From Pilaira anomala (lineage: Eukaryota; Mucoromycota; Mucoromycetes; Mucorales; Mucoraceae), in assembly GCA_025716855.1 (NCBI GenBank), contig JAIXMQ010000014.1, forward strand, positions 541,001 to 605,000: a DNA stretch of 64,000 nt, given 5' to 3'. The position numbers and the translations under genes were made by a program. This document shows positions 22,147 through 34,249 of the stretch, piece by piece. The notes beneath the pieces are model-generated. The model saw only the letters and a list, made by a program, of their open reading frames with translations. It had not been told where the DNA came from and made no database searches. Each line of letters opens with the position of its first letter. The stretch's first letter is position 1.

Positions 22147-23062
22147 TTAACGTTGTTTCTTTTGAAAAGACTTTTTGTTAGAATCTCTAATTTTTTGTAA
22201 AATATGATAGACACGTTTTGCTAAACCAAATATATCACCATCGCCATCTTCAGTGTTTTCATCTTGTTCTACCTTGGGTGCTTGACCTTCATTGACGATT
22301 CTTTGAACTGATTCAGTAATAGGGTCTGATTCAGCAATTAAATTTAATAATCTTTCGTCTAAGATGTATAAAAAAATGTTAATACAAATGTTTGATATAA
22401 ACAATCATTTCACTTTACCTCCTCCATCCAAGAATTGTTCAATAGTCCAGACACCAATATGTTGAAAAGCAATATCTTGTTGCTCAGAAAGGAATTGAAT
22501 TAAAAACTTTTCAAGACCACCAGAAGGAGTATTCCAGGCTTTAACAAATGGAGTATAATCCTTGACCTTGGAACTAAGATTACCAATAGCAGCAGCCGAG
22601 TTACCTTCTACCTCCATATTTGAGCTAGAAGTTAGTTCAACCAAGACTTCTAATACACCCATACTTAATAAACGTTGCTTCAATTCATCACTTAAAGCCA
22701 ATACAGCAATAGCAGCTGTCATTTCAGTTTGAACACTAGGTGGTACTTTGTTAATTAAGGTCTTGATACGTTCAACTGCACCAGCTTCTACAATAGCACG
22801 TTTATTACGTTCAGAACTAGCTGCCAAATTTCGAAGGGTTGATATAGCATGACATTGAATCTCTTCATTATCATCATACGCAAGTAATTCAATCAGTGGA
22901 TTCACAAAGCCGCCATCAATAATAGGTGATTCGTTTGCTGGATGAATGGATATATTACGAATACATGCAACCGATGATAAAATAAGTGGTAAAAATGCTG
23001 ATTTTAAAAGACGTAAAAGAGGAGGAAGACCTTTACAACGAACAATTTCCAATTGATATTTT

Positions 23063-23102
<40 letters not shown>

Positions 23103-24406
23103 TTTTATTATTTTGGTTAGAAAAAGTGAAATTTATGCAAAAAAAAAAAAAAAAAAATTATATTTACCATCCGATGCTAGATTTCTTAAAGCAAGTGCAG
23201 CTTGACATTGTACTTTTAAACTCTTTGTATCCATTAATGCAATCAAATATTGAACAAGCCGTGAGTCGGTTTGAGCTAATTTCTTGCGATTACCACCATC
23301 GACTGCAATATTTGAAAGTGCTGTAGTACAATAGTATTGAACGTCAGCGTCGGCTGAACTAAGTAAACTGATCAATACTGGAATTGCTCCAGCATTCACG
23401 AGCTGTTGTCGATTTTCCTCTGTTTTTGATGTATTAATGTAAGAATATTTTAATTACCTTTCGAAAAAAAAAAAAAAAAAAAAAAAAAAACTTACGTGTA
23501 TGTGTCATATTCAATAAAGCACCTGTTGCATTTCTTTGTACACGTTGATCTTTAGACTTGGCCAAATCAACTAATAAACGTAAAGCTTCTGACTTTGCAA
23601 TCTTGGTCTTGTTCTCATCTACAGATATATATATAAAAAAAGCCTGATATTAGAAAGAAAAAAAATACTATACTTTTTTTTTTTTTTTTCAATTACCGTG
23701 TGTAGCAAGGTTAGTAATACAACCAACAGCGTTACATTGAACTTCAACGTTAGGGGAACCCATTTGTCTAATAAGTTGATCAAGCCCACCAAGTTTAACA
23801 ATTAAAAGTTTATTTTCAGCTACAAAAAAAAAAAAAAAAAAGAAATGTTTGTTTTTATTATTATTTTTTTTTTTTTTTTTGTTTATAAAAACTACTTACT
23901 GTTTACAGCCAAGTTACCGAGAGCAGCACTTGCAGCCCTTTGAACTTCAACATCATGAGATTGTAACAAAAACAAAATTGGGTCTAAAGTATCTCTTCTT
24001 ACTTGACGTACATCTTTCTCGGTAATTTCAGCAAAAGCAAGTGCAGCTGACCTTTGCAAGTCTACATTATCTGAATAAGCCAAGGTTGAAAGTGCTTGTA
24101 ATGGGTCTCCTTCAAAGAAGTTGGTATCACTTCGATCTAAAAAAAAAAAGGTTACTTATCATTGCTTATAAAAAAAAAATATATATATCTACTCACTTTC
24201 AAGATATTGTAATAACTCTGCAATAGCTTCACGTTCGTTATCTTGTAACAAAGGTTCATAAAGTCCCGTTCTACTGCGCTCTATTATTTACTTTTATGTT
24301 AAACAAAAAAAAACAAAAAAAGGCTTCTCTCTTTTTTTTAATTTTTAAAAACAAACTATCTTACTTCCAAAGCAGCTCGAACAACAGTTACTACATGAAT
24401 TTCCCA

Positions 24407-24407
<1 letters not shown>
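22147..24407 (-). CDS. VAC8: Vacuolar protein VAC8 (armadillo repeats)
   Basis: Armadillo-repeat scaffold on the vacuole membrane needed for vacuole inheritance, nucleus-vacuole contacts and selective autophagy. The N-terminus [14 protein letters not shown] has Gly2 for myristoylation and a cysteine cluster for palmitoylation. Exon 1 (24407..24365) encodes little more than this lipid-anchor peptide. Repeats follow: [151 protein letters not shown]. It ends [11 protein letters not shown]. Several introns carry long poly-T/poly-A tracts. Confidence 0.96.
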
Positions 24408-24441
<34 letters not shown>

Positions 24442-25142
24442 AGAAAGAAAGCTACTTTATTGTGTTTAAAAAAAAAAGGAAAAAGATGTTGAATGAGGTG
24501 AGTTAAAAAAAAAAGAAATATGGTGGATGTTTTTTACGCTTATTTCCGCACAAAAAAAAAAGCTGAAAAAAAAAAAATAAAAACAAAATACGTCACTACT
24601 ACAAATCACACAAGACATGAAAGGAGCCAATACAAAAAAAGTTATAATATAAAAATAAATTTGTTTATTTAAAAAAGAGAATAAAAAAAAAAAAAAAAAA
24701 TACAACTATATTACACAAAAGTATTTCATATACAATAGATATACGACATAAAAAAGTGGAATTGATAACTTACATATATATACATAATTTTTGATCCCTC
24801 AGCCAGTGTGAATACAACTCTCATAGAATTTCAAGTAATAATAAAAGATTAGGTGTCATCATCAGGATCAAAATGTATACATATGGAAGTTATTTAAACA
24901 ATCAATTCACTTTGCTGTGCGTATAACCTAAAGATTTCGAAAAAAATAAGTGTAATACAAGTATTTGACATTAGACAATTTTTTTTTGTTTGTTTGATTT
25001 TTAAAAAAAAGGAAAAGAATTCCCTAGTTTATAAAAAGAGATACTTTTTTTCGAGAACAAAATATGTAACTCTGTATAAATTTGAAAAAGATACAAAGAT
25101 AAATCTTGAAAGTATGACAAATTAGAGATTCTTGAAAACCGC
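24408..25142. other. Intergenic between RPS13 3' end and VAC8 promoter
   Basis: About 730 bp, very AT-rich, with many A-homopolymers (24412-24438, 24683-24700). No convincing gene. It must contain the RPS13 3' UTR and the VAC8 promoter. Confidence 0.5.
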
Positions 25143-25794
25143 TTAGGCGACCATAGCAGAGGCAGTGGCAGACTCACTATTAGAAAGAAAAAAAAAATTG
25201 GGTTAAGGCAGACAGTTACCGAGCTCGCTTTTCTCCCAAAGAGGAGGGAAAAAAAAAGCGTTGACTCTAGACATAATGTCAAATATAGGCAAAAAAAATG
25301 TATATAAAAAAATTTTTTTTTCCCTTAGCGCTAAAAAGTTGGTTAGTATAATAATTAAACAAAAAAGGATACTATTTCCAGGTGGGAGGGAGTTGACCAG
25401 CGGTCTTGTAGTAACGAGCAAGACGATGAATACGAGATTCAATAAGAATTAAACGATACTTGGAATCCTTATCCTTTCTGTTACGTTCCAAATGCTTACG
25501 GATGGAGACAGCCTTCTTGATAAGATGGTAAAGATCCTCGGGAACTTCAGGAGCAAGACCGTTGGACTTAAGGATACGGAGAACCTTGTTACCAGTGATG
25601 GACTTGACTTGAGGAATACCGTGAGAATCACGGAGGATGACACCAATTTGAGCAGGGGAGAGACCCTTCTTGGCGTTCTTACAGATCATATCAACAACTT
25701 CCTCAGAAGTGGTCTTGACCCAAGAAGCAGGAGAGCGACGGTAGGGGAGGGCACTACCAGAGATACCCTTACCAGAAGTATACATACGACCCAT
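25143..25794 (-). CDS. RPS13: 40S ribosomal protein S13 (uS15)
   Basis: Cytosolic small-subunit ribosomal protein. Two exons, 25794..25373 and 25176..25143, give exactly 151 aa, the family length. Motifs: [100 protein letters not shown]. Reading without splicing stops after PPTWK; splicing adds the family tail [11 protein letters not shown]. The 196-nt intron (25372..25177) is long for this window and contains an extra strong branch/acceptor pair (see findings). It is divergent from UTP10 with 288 bp between ATGs. Confidence 0.97.
25177..25372 (-). other. RPS13 intron with internal cryptic splice sites
   Basis: Donor GTATCC at 25372, distal acceptor TCTAATAG at 25177 with CTTAAC upstream. 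Inside lie TACTAAC (25348..25342), an acceptor TTTTTAG ending at 25331, and a donor GTAACTG starting at 25219. These would define a 111-nt internal exon (25330..25220). Confidence 0.55.
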
Positions 25795-25946
25795 TTTAGT
25801 TAGATTAAGATCTCAAAAGAGTTGAAGATTGGGAGAAAGAGGAAGTTCTCAATACTTGCACCTTCCACTTTACATTTTATGGAGGAAAATTTTTGCGTGC
25901 TTTTTTTTTTTTTTTTTAAAAAAAATTTGTGGCTTATTTGTCACCG

Positions 25947-25977
<31 letters not shown>

Positions 25978-26082
25978 TGGATTTTAATTTACATTCAAGT
26001 CAATTGAATATCAGCAAACGAATTGCTTTAGAAAAGAAAAAAACCCTGAACTTCATTTTCTCTTCTTTATCAACATTTTATC
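25795..26082. promoter_or_regulatory. Bidirectional promoter RPS13 / UTP10
   Basis: 288 bp shared by two ribosome-production genes. It contains GGAAAATTTTTG (25884-25895), close to the RRPE consensus of fungal rRNA-processing genes, a T-run followed by A (25901-25924), and a 24-bp T-run (25947-25974). The regulatory role is inferred. Confidence 0.4.
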
Positions 26083-29000
26083 ATGTCTTCTTTGAAACAA
26101 CAGTTGAAAAAGATTGGTACCCTTGACTTACGTAACGTAAGCGAGGCTTCCAGAAAGACAAGAGCTTCTTTCTTATTTAGTGCTCGTGAAGCTGCCGACC
26201 AAGATCTCGAAACTATTTATTCTATTGCTTACAATGGTATTATGGAACTTACCATTCTTGACGAAAAGTTTTCTCCTTTCGAAAAGACCTTGTTTTCTGA
26301 AAGAATGAAGTCTGTTGATAGAATTCTTCAAGTAAGTTTTTTTTTTTTTTTTTTTTTTTTTGACAGCTATCGATATTCATGCTAAACTGTTTTAATAGAC
26401 CAAACAAGAAAACGATAAATTAGATGCTAGTATCAATGCCTTTTTATCTCAACTTTCTCCTTATTTTCTCTTAAAGCCTTCTGGAAAAGTATTGGAATAT
26501 CTTATTCGTCGATTCCGTATTCAAGATTTCAACGTTGAATCCATCATTAAATGTATCTTACCTTATCATGAAACAAAATCCTTTGTCAAAATGGTTTCCA
26601 TTTTAACTATCGAGTAAGTTACTAGCTATTTATATATATATATACAATATCGGCTGTTCACTTACCTCTTTCTTTTTTAAACTGTGATTAGTGAAAAATC
26701 ACCTTGGGAATTTTTGGAACCTATTAAGAAATCAATGATCCCTCTTGAACGTTCCTCCTTATTAAAAAAGATGATGAAGAGTAGATACATTTTCGATTTT
26801 GTCTGTAAAATGGTGACTGAAGCACTTGTTCCATTCCCTACACTTCATTCATTCTATGCTGCCTTAATGACAGATTATATCAAACGTGCACCTTCTGTCA
26901 GTGCTGAAATGACGATTGCACTTACACCTCATCTTGTTCGTGGTTTTGAAGCCAAGGAAGCACCTGAATTACAACTTGCGAGTTACATGATCGTTTCTCA
27001 ATTAGCTTCCAAGACTATCTTCAACAAGCAAGGTGTTGAAGCTTTAGTAGATACCATCATGAGAAACATCAAGAAGAGTTGTTATTCATATGCTTTATTA
27101 ACTGTCGTTCATCTCTGTCAAACTCAAGAAAGTTTCGAATCCATCTCCGATAGCGCTACTAAGGCCATCATCAGTAACTCTCACTTTGAACAAGCTATTT
27201 TAGAGATCGCTGACAAGTATGCTACTGAAAACTTTTTCAAATGTTTCTTGGGTAAGATTGCTACGAAAGCAAACAACATGAACTTGTTGGAAACTTTAGT
27301 AGTCAAGGGTTACCTCTCCAGCAACAACATCATCCTTTTATCTCAATCTATCATGGAATCTTATTTATCTATTAAAAAGGAGCAAGAAAAAGAGAAATAT
27401 GTTGCTCAGTACCAAACTCTTTTAGCCATGATCTCTCAACGTTATGTAGATGAACTCGATTCAGTTTTGGAAACCAAGTTAGCTGCTACTAAAGACAATG
27501 CTGGTTTAACCAAGGATTTATATGAGTTCACTGCTTCTGCTTTCAAGGGTACGCGTCATGAAATCATTGAAGAGGCCAATACTACTCTTTATCTCTGTCT
27601 CAACAGTCCCGCTATCACGAACCGTCTCTTAGCCATCAAGAAATTAGTTTCCATCATCGATGATAAGTCGAACCCTTTGACTCAAACTCCCGAAATCTTT
27701 GAATCTTCTCTTGCTGGTTGTTTAGAAAGCTTCAATGCCTTATTAACATATGTGATTGAAGATGTTCCTCAGCATCTCTTAAACCATGTCTCTGCTCAAA
27801 AGATTTTAGATTCCCTTCTTCAACTCTTGAACGAACGTGGTGCTTTTAATACCAAGGAAGCTGTCGCCGTCATCAAGTTCCTTTTAACCGATTTCATCAA
27901 GAAGCATCCAGATCAAGATACTCAAGTCGCTCGTATCTTATCTGTCTTCATCTTTACCGCCTCTGGTAATAACTTGAATAACTTGTTAAAGCGTATTGGC
28001 TCTGTTCAATTAAAGCAAAGCCCCATTTTATCTGCTATGGTTGAAAACGTACGTGCTGCTGCTAAGACACCTGATGTATTTGAAATTCCTGCCAAGTTCA
28101 TCAAGTTACAAGCTGATTTAATCAAACAAAACAAAAAGCCCGATTACTTGGTATTCTGGATCAGTATGGTCAAGAGCCAATCCAGAGCAGAAAACATTCT
28201 TGGTCTTTTGGTCATTGCTTTAGCTGTCTCTATTGTCACCAAGGATAAGGAACAATACACTTTAGGTTCTAGCGCTTTAGATGCTGTCTTGAAGTCTGTT
28301 GAATCTCAAAAGGCCTTGTTTTACTCTACTCAATTAGGTAGTGGATTTACTGAAAGCACAGATGGTTTACCATCCAAGGACGTGATAAAACAATTAAGAA
28401 ACACGGATGATGTCCCTGCTACTGTCATGGTTCAACTCGCTCAATTTGTTTTGGTTACTTTAACTTCTTCTCTTCAACGCGATCAAGCTGCTATTGATTG
28501 GTATAAGACTGAAAGAACTGAGGCAAGTTACGCTGTATTAGTCTCCAACCTCTTCAAGACGTTTGTTTCTGGTCCTTCTGTTGTTGCCTTTGAAGCAGCC
28601 ATGACTCAATTGATCAAGGGTCAATTGAAGGAAGATATTCTTCGTTTCTTGACAAGCATCTGGACCAACAGTGAAAACAGTTATCTCGTCCGTGCTCGTG
28701 CTTTGCAAATCACTTCTGCTTACCTTGGTCATTATATTACCAACAGTGGTTCTAAACTTGATTTCCAACATTTGGTCCCTGCACTTTTCCCTACACTCGG
28801 TGATGATAATCAATCTGTTCGTGTACAAGGTCTTGGTTGTTTAGAAAACATTCGTATGATTTATCAAACTCAAGGTTTACCTAATGGTCATAAAGTCTAT
28901 GATACTTCGATTCCCACAGAACATATCAACAAAGTCAAGACGGCTACAGATATCTCTGTTCTCCCTGCTAGTACCTTCTATAATCAATCCGCGAACGTTA

Positions 29001-32000
29001 CTGCTATTCGTTCCAATGAAGCTGCTCATCTTGTGGATTTCTTATGGTATAGAAACGACGAGATTAGTAAAGATCGTAGTTACGTTACTCGTTTGTTCAA
29101 GGAATACCTTACCTTATGTGAACAATCCAAGGAAAAGCAACACAAGATCCGTAAGACGCATACACTTACTTTCTTAATTCACCATGTGACTGCAGCTCCT
29201 ACTCTTGAACTCAAAATTAATATGCTTTCCATGTTGGATTCTATTGATAGTCCTTTAAAGCTTCAATTCTTGTCTCCTCTCTTGGAAGAAACATTAAACA
29301 AGCCTCGTACCAACAAGTCTTCCGATTTGGTTGCTTATCTTGTCGCTACTTACTTACCCTGTACTGCAGCTAACTTGGGATCTAAAGGGGATACTACTTT
29401 ACCTCTCTTCCTTCGTTTGCTTGCTAACAAGGATACACTTCAAGGTGCTGATGAAGATGGCTGGCAAGTCTCTACTCGTCATTTTGCTTTGAAACAAATT
29501 ACACCCGAGTTCTTTGCTCTTGCAAATGCGAAGGCACAACAAGCTATCTTCTCTTCTTTGATTGATATCGCTACAAATGGTGTTCAAAACGAAGTCCGTG
29601 CTGCCAAGATGGTTTTGGCTAACATTGATGTGGATGCTAAGATGTTTGATGATGTTCTTTTAACTGCTGCTAGAAACTTGATGGGTGCTTCTGCACCTGT
29701 TCCTGCTACTAAACGTGGTCGTACCAGTGCTGAACCTAAACATGCTGCTGCTGCTGCTGCTGCTGCTGCATCCGTTGATCTTTATGAACTTGTTACTGTG
29801 CTTGAACTTGTTGAGTCTAAGACCATTAAGAAGGATGAGACTCTTGTCAAGTCCTTGTTTGAGGTTTTGACAGCTATGGTGAATGCTGATCTTCGTGATT
29901 CACCCGTCTCTCTTGAATACATTAACCAACTTCTCATGTCTGCTCTTACTCGTATCATTCATCATGCAGAAGAAAAGGGATCTGCTATTGAAGAATCAGC
30001 TCTTCGTGTTGATATTGTTGTACAGTGTATTCGTATCACCGGTAACCCTCAAACGCATAACCAAGCCCTTTTACTTATGGCGACTATTGCTTCCATGTTC
30101 CCTGAATGTGTTCTTCACAACATCATGCCTGTCTTTACTTTCATGGGTGCTAATGTGCTTCGTCAAGATGATAACTATAGTTTCCAAGTCATTCAACAAA
30201 CGCTTGAAAAGATTCTTCCTCCTCTTGTTGTCTCTAGCAGAAAGTCTAATAACGATGATGAAGCTGCACTTGTGCTCGAAGTCAAGCCTATCACGAAGGT
30301 CTTTGTAGACGCATTGTTCCATATTCCCAAGCACAGACGTTTGAGGCTCTTCACTGTTCTCATCCATACCTTGGGTGAAGACGAGTTCTTGTACGCTATC
30401 ATCTCCTTGTTGTTAGAAAAATTCACAGAAAGATTAGCTAAGGGAGCTCATGCTGAAGCTGAGTCTCTTACCGAATTCAGTTTACTCATCAGTCAACAAT
30501 TTGGTCCTGAAACTCAGATGAAGGCTATCCTGGCTCTCTTGAACGGGTTACTTGTTTTACCTAATGAAAAGTCTGAAGATGAGAATATGGGTGAATCTCA
30601 TTTATTCAATATTTCCGAACATAACGCTAAACAACTTCGTCAATACAAGCTCGCTACTCTTAACTTTGTTGGTCAATTATTAAGTTCCAAGGGTTTCTTG
30701 AACAAGGTCATGACTCAAAGTAATGCCTCTGAAGAGTTCACTCAAACCATGCAACCTTTCTATCTTCAATCTGTTGAAATCATCTTGAAGATCGTGACTT
30801 ACTTTACCGAGTACCGTGATGCTTATTCTGTTTCGAAGGATGCTATGCCTGGTGTGGCCAAGTTCTGGAGAGCTATTCTTAAGGTCGTTTATGATGTTTT
30901 GGATAAGGTGAATGCCCTTCTTCCTTTAGATGCATTTGTCAATGTTATCTCTGAATTGATCACACATAATGACAGTGCTATTCGTCGTAAGGCTATGAAC
31001 ATCTTTAACGAGAAGCTTGTTACTTTTGAGGGTCATGCTCCTGAAGGCAGCGAAGATATTTTGGTCAACATGATCGGTAACCTTACTGCTGTTATCCACA
31101 AGGAAACCACTAGCAACATGTCGAGTGAAGAAGATAGCGCTGTCAATAAGCAATCTGCTTTACTTTGTATTGCTTCTCTTGCCAAGATTCTCGGTACTCT
31201 TTATCCTGGTCAATTTGCTGAAGCTATTCCTGTTATTATCGGTCCTGATAGTCTCCAATCTTCTAACGCTCAATTGCAAATCTCTAGTCTTGTCTGTCTC
31301 ACTGTTATCTGTAAAGAAATCGGTCCTCGTGCTGTCCCTCATCTTCCCAAGTTCATGCCTCTTGTTACCAACCTCTTAAATGTTACAGTAGAAGCAGAAA
31401 ACCCCAATACTTTGTTACAACTTGGTGTTGTTAGTGCTTTGGAAACTATCGTTAGTGTTTTACCTCACTTTGTCAGTCCTTACATTACAAAGATGTTGTC
31501 TGGTCTCTTGCACCCTTCCATTTACACTTATGATGCTGCTCACACTCAAAAGGCTTTGATCGAAACCAAGACTCGTTCTGTTTTATCTCAATTAGCCTCC
31601 AGTGTTTCTCCTCGTGTTCTTTTGACTCCCGTTTTCGCTTTCTACGAAACTGCTATCAAGAACGGCAAGAAGTCCGCTTTGGCTCTTTTATCTGTTGTTT
31701 CTCAAGCTATCCGTACTATGTCTCGCGATGTCATGACTTCTCATTACAAGCAATTATTCAAGTTTTTCCTTATTGCCTTTGATATTCGTCGTGCTCATGG
31801 AGATAAATTTGATGAAGCGGAAATCAATGAACTTGAAGATGCTATTATCTCTGCCTTCCTTGACTTAGTCATGAAGTTGAACGAAACCTTATTCAAGCCT
31901 TTGTTCCTCAAGGTTGTTGATTGGGCCACAGTTGAATTGGCGGATGATGGTGTCACTGTATCTGAAGACAGTTTGAAGCGTGTCTTATTCTTTTACAAGA

Positions 32001-32590
32001 TGGTCGATTCACTCTTGGAAAAGCTCAAGTCTATCTTCACACCTTATTTCAGTTACTTGATCGACGATGTTATTTCTCGTTTGGAACGCTACAAGGACGA
32101 AGAACAAGCTGTGGATTCCCTTTGGAACTATATCATGTCTTCTCTTCGCAAGTCCTTCTTGTACGATAGTGATAACCTTTGGAACGCTACCAAGTTTGAA
32201 AAGATTGTTGACCCCGTTGTTGACCAAATGTTGGTTACATCTAAGGGTACCTGCTCTGATTACTTGACTCGTATGAACACTTATGTTGTTCCTTGTGTGG
32301 GTCAAATGGCTGTCACTGTTTCCAATGATACTCTTTGGAAACCTCTTAACCAAAAGGTTCTTTTGAAGACTAGAGAAGATGATCCCGAAATTAGATTAGC
32401 TGCTTTGAAATGTATTGAAGAATTCTATATTCGTCTTGGTGAAGAATGGTTACTCTTCTTGGCTGAAAGTATCTCTTTCCTTGCTGAATTAATGGAAGAT
32501 GATGATATTCGTGTTGAAAAGTCTGTTCAACATGTCAATGCTCAAATCGAAACTCACTTAGGTGAAAGCTTAGATAAGTTCTTTAATTAG
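26083..32590 (+). CDS. UTP10: U3 snoRNP / SSU processome protein UTP10 (HEATR1)
   Basis: Large HEAT-repeat protein of the t-UTP subcomplex, needed for pre-18S rRNA processing and rDNA transcription in the nucleolus. Three exons, 26083..26331, 26399..26613 and 26692..32590, give 2,120 aa, the size of the family. The start MSSLKQQLKKIGTLDLRNVS and the RASFLFSAREAADQDLETIY segment are typical of the Utp10/HEATR1 N-terminus; the C-terminal BP28CT region is followed by DDPEIRLAALKCIEEFYIRL and LVEKSVQHVNAQIE-type sequence ending SLDKFFN. It has a poly-Ala stretch after KRGRTSAEPKHA near residue 1,150. Exon 3 is by far the longest uninterrupted frame here. Confidence 0.95.
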
Positions 32591-33089
32591 ATTTACGATA
32601 TTAAAAGAAAAGAAAAGAAAAAAACTTAATAAATACACTTTTGATCAAATTTTAATAAGGTGGGGCCTTTGACTCAAACATTTTACTTTTATCAGTTTTT
32701 TTTTTTTTTTTTTTTTTTTTGCTTTCTTTTATATATCTTTTTTTCTACATGAATAAAATAAAAAAGCATAAAAATAGGAAGAAACAGTATTAGAACTAAC
32801 AATTCTCGAGCGTTAATAAAATAAAAACTGTTTAGAATTTATAAAAAGTCTATATGTAATATTTACAAATGTAACTTAAAAAGCTCAATAAAAAAAAATA
32901 AAAACAAAAAAAAAGGATCATTGACTACACGAAACTAAATTGGCGCAAACTATTTGGTAAATACCCTAGGATTTTCCAGCTATCAAAAAAATCACATGGT
33001 AGTTATCTCAAGAATAAACACTACAAAAATGAGACTATTCCCTCTCGGTGAAGTACACTCGCATTATTCTGAATACATAATAACAAACG
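32591..33089. other. UTP10 3' region and spacer
   Basis: Contains AATAAA-like signals just after the stop (TTAATAAATAC at 32626), a T-run (32697-32720) and AT-rich DNA. No gene seen. Confidence 0.5.
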
Positions 33090-33206
33090 TTTCAGCTAGT
33101 GGACCTCCTCATGGTTTGTCTTAGGAAACGTTTGAATTTGAAAACTTTTTTCTTTCCAAATTGTAAAGGCTAAAGCACTAGTAACTTTTTTAAAATAGTT
33201 ATTGTA

Positions 33207-33264
<58 letters not shown>

Positions 33265-33318
33265 AAACAAAAAGTTTAGATTAAGCCTAATTTCTTTTGA
33301 CATGTTGTGATATACATA
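33090..33318 (-). repeat. Dispersed repeat copy B, interrupted by a ~54-bp poly-A run
   Basis: Reverse-complement homologue of 12720-12864. Read on the minus strand it shows HNMSKEIRL, then a break with poly-T, then KKVTSALAFTI, and the GGTCCACTAGCTGAAA block. Compared with copy A it carries an inserted stretch including the 54-bp A-run (33209-33262 on the plus strand). Confidence 0.75.
33209..33262. repeat. Poly-A homopolymer, about 54 bp
   Basis: Longest homopolymer in the window; it lies inside repeat copy B and is absent from copy A. Confidence 0.95.
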
Positions 33319-33339
33319 TATGCATAGAAGTACCAGGTA

Positions 33340-33677
33340 ACTTCCTTTTTTTTTAGAATACTCGTATGGCCCTCTTACTTCAACATTGATGATTCCCATC
33401 CAAACGGTGATATGGCGTCTAAGATCGTTGTCGTTTGTGCTCTTGTTTTAGGTGTCTCAACAATAGCCCTCTCTCCCTTTTTGGACCAAGCCATAGTCCT
33501 TTTCAAGTTGATATGAAATGCTGATTCATCAAGAAAGACACAGTTATTTTCGAAATCTAAGCTAGTATTTAACCATCTAACTACCCATTCATATCTCTCT
33601 TGAACCTTTTCAGATGAATTTCTTTCAGTGGAATAGAAATAGGCTTTTTTGAAGGACAAAATACAGTCATTTGTCAT
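33340..33677 (-). pseudogene. Tc1/mariner-like DDE transposase, decayed
   Basis: The minus strand encodes part of a DDE-superfamily (IS630/Tc1/mariner) transposase: KVQERYEWVVRWLNTSLDF, then the catalytic-Asp strand CVFLDESAFHINLKRTMAW, SKKGERAIVETPKTRAQTTT and ILDAISPFG. A frameshift follows near 33390-33400, after which the other frame continues MGIINVEVRGPYEYSKKK. No N-terminal helix-turn-helix start and no second or third catalytic acidic residue can be found in frame, so the copy is broken. It is adjacent to repeat B. Confidence 0.85.
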
Positions 33678-34118
33678 AAATCTACAATTTTTTTAGCTCA
33701 ATCAAAACTTCTAGTTGCCATTCAATTTTTTGGAGTATTATATAATGATGAATATTGTTTTAAAAAAAGAAAAGAAATAGCTAAAAGGTATACAAGTATC
33801 ACAAAACAAAAAACTAATTTTATCACCATTAATATTACAAATATATGGTCAAACTCATCAACTAATATTGACTACAAAACAAAACATAAAACAAATTTCT
33901 AAACGTAAATCAATTTTGCCATAAGTATACTCCATATTGTGGTTTGAAGATAACACACCTCTCTTAGCTTCAAAACAATATTAAAGTTTCTACTGACGAA
34001 AGTAACCACGAGAAGGTGGAGGTGAATCTACTTCCAAAGAGTCAGAACATTGTGATTACGATACGATTCAAGCAGGAGTACTGCTTGGGCGCTTTATACG
34101 ATTAACAATGAACCGAAA

Positions 34119-34151
<33 letters not shown>

Positions 34152-34249
34152 GATTCAGAACCACCCTTTTATTTAAAAAACCGCCCTTTAGTGTTTTCAG
34201 TCTCACTTTATTAGCCGTTTTTTATTTTCTTTTTCTTTTTTAACATACC
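33678..34249. other. Region between transposase relic and BAG gene
   Basis: May hold more of the transposon (minus-strand frames near 33680-33720 are broken) and the BAG-gene promoter. Contains a poly-A run (34124-34151). No intact ORF and no clear terminal inverted repeat recognised. Confidence 0.4.

Noticed and set aside
29685..30426. Leu-rich and other alternative-frame ORFs inside UTP10
   Set aside because: Shadows of a strongly coding frame; composition follows the codon bias of UTP10.
33199..33262. Poly-A run as a CRISPR, telomere or LINE tail
   Set aside because: A pure homopolymer within a repeat; no repeats with spacers, no telomeric unit and no retroelement coding sequence next to it.
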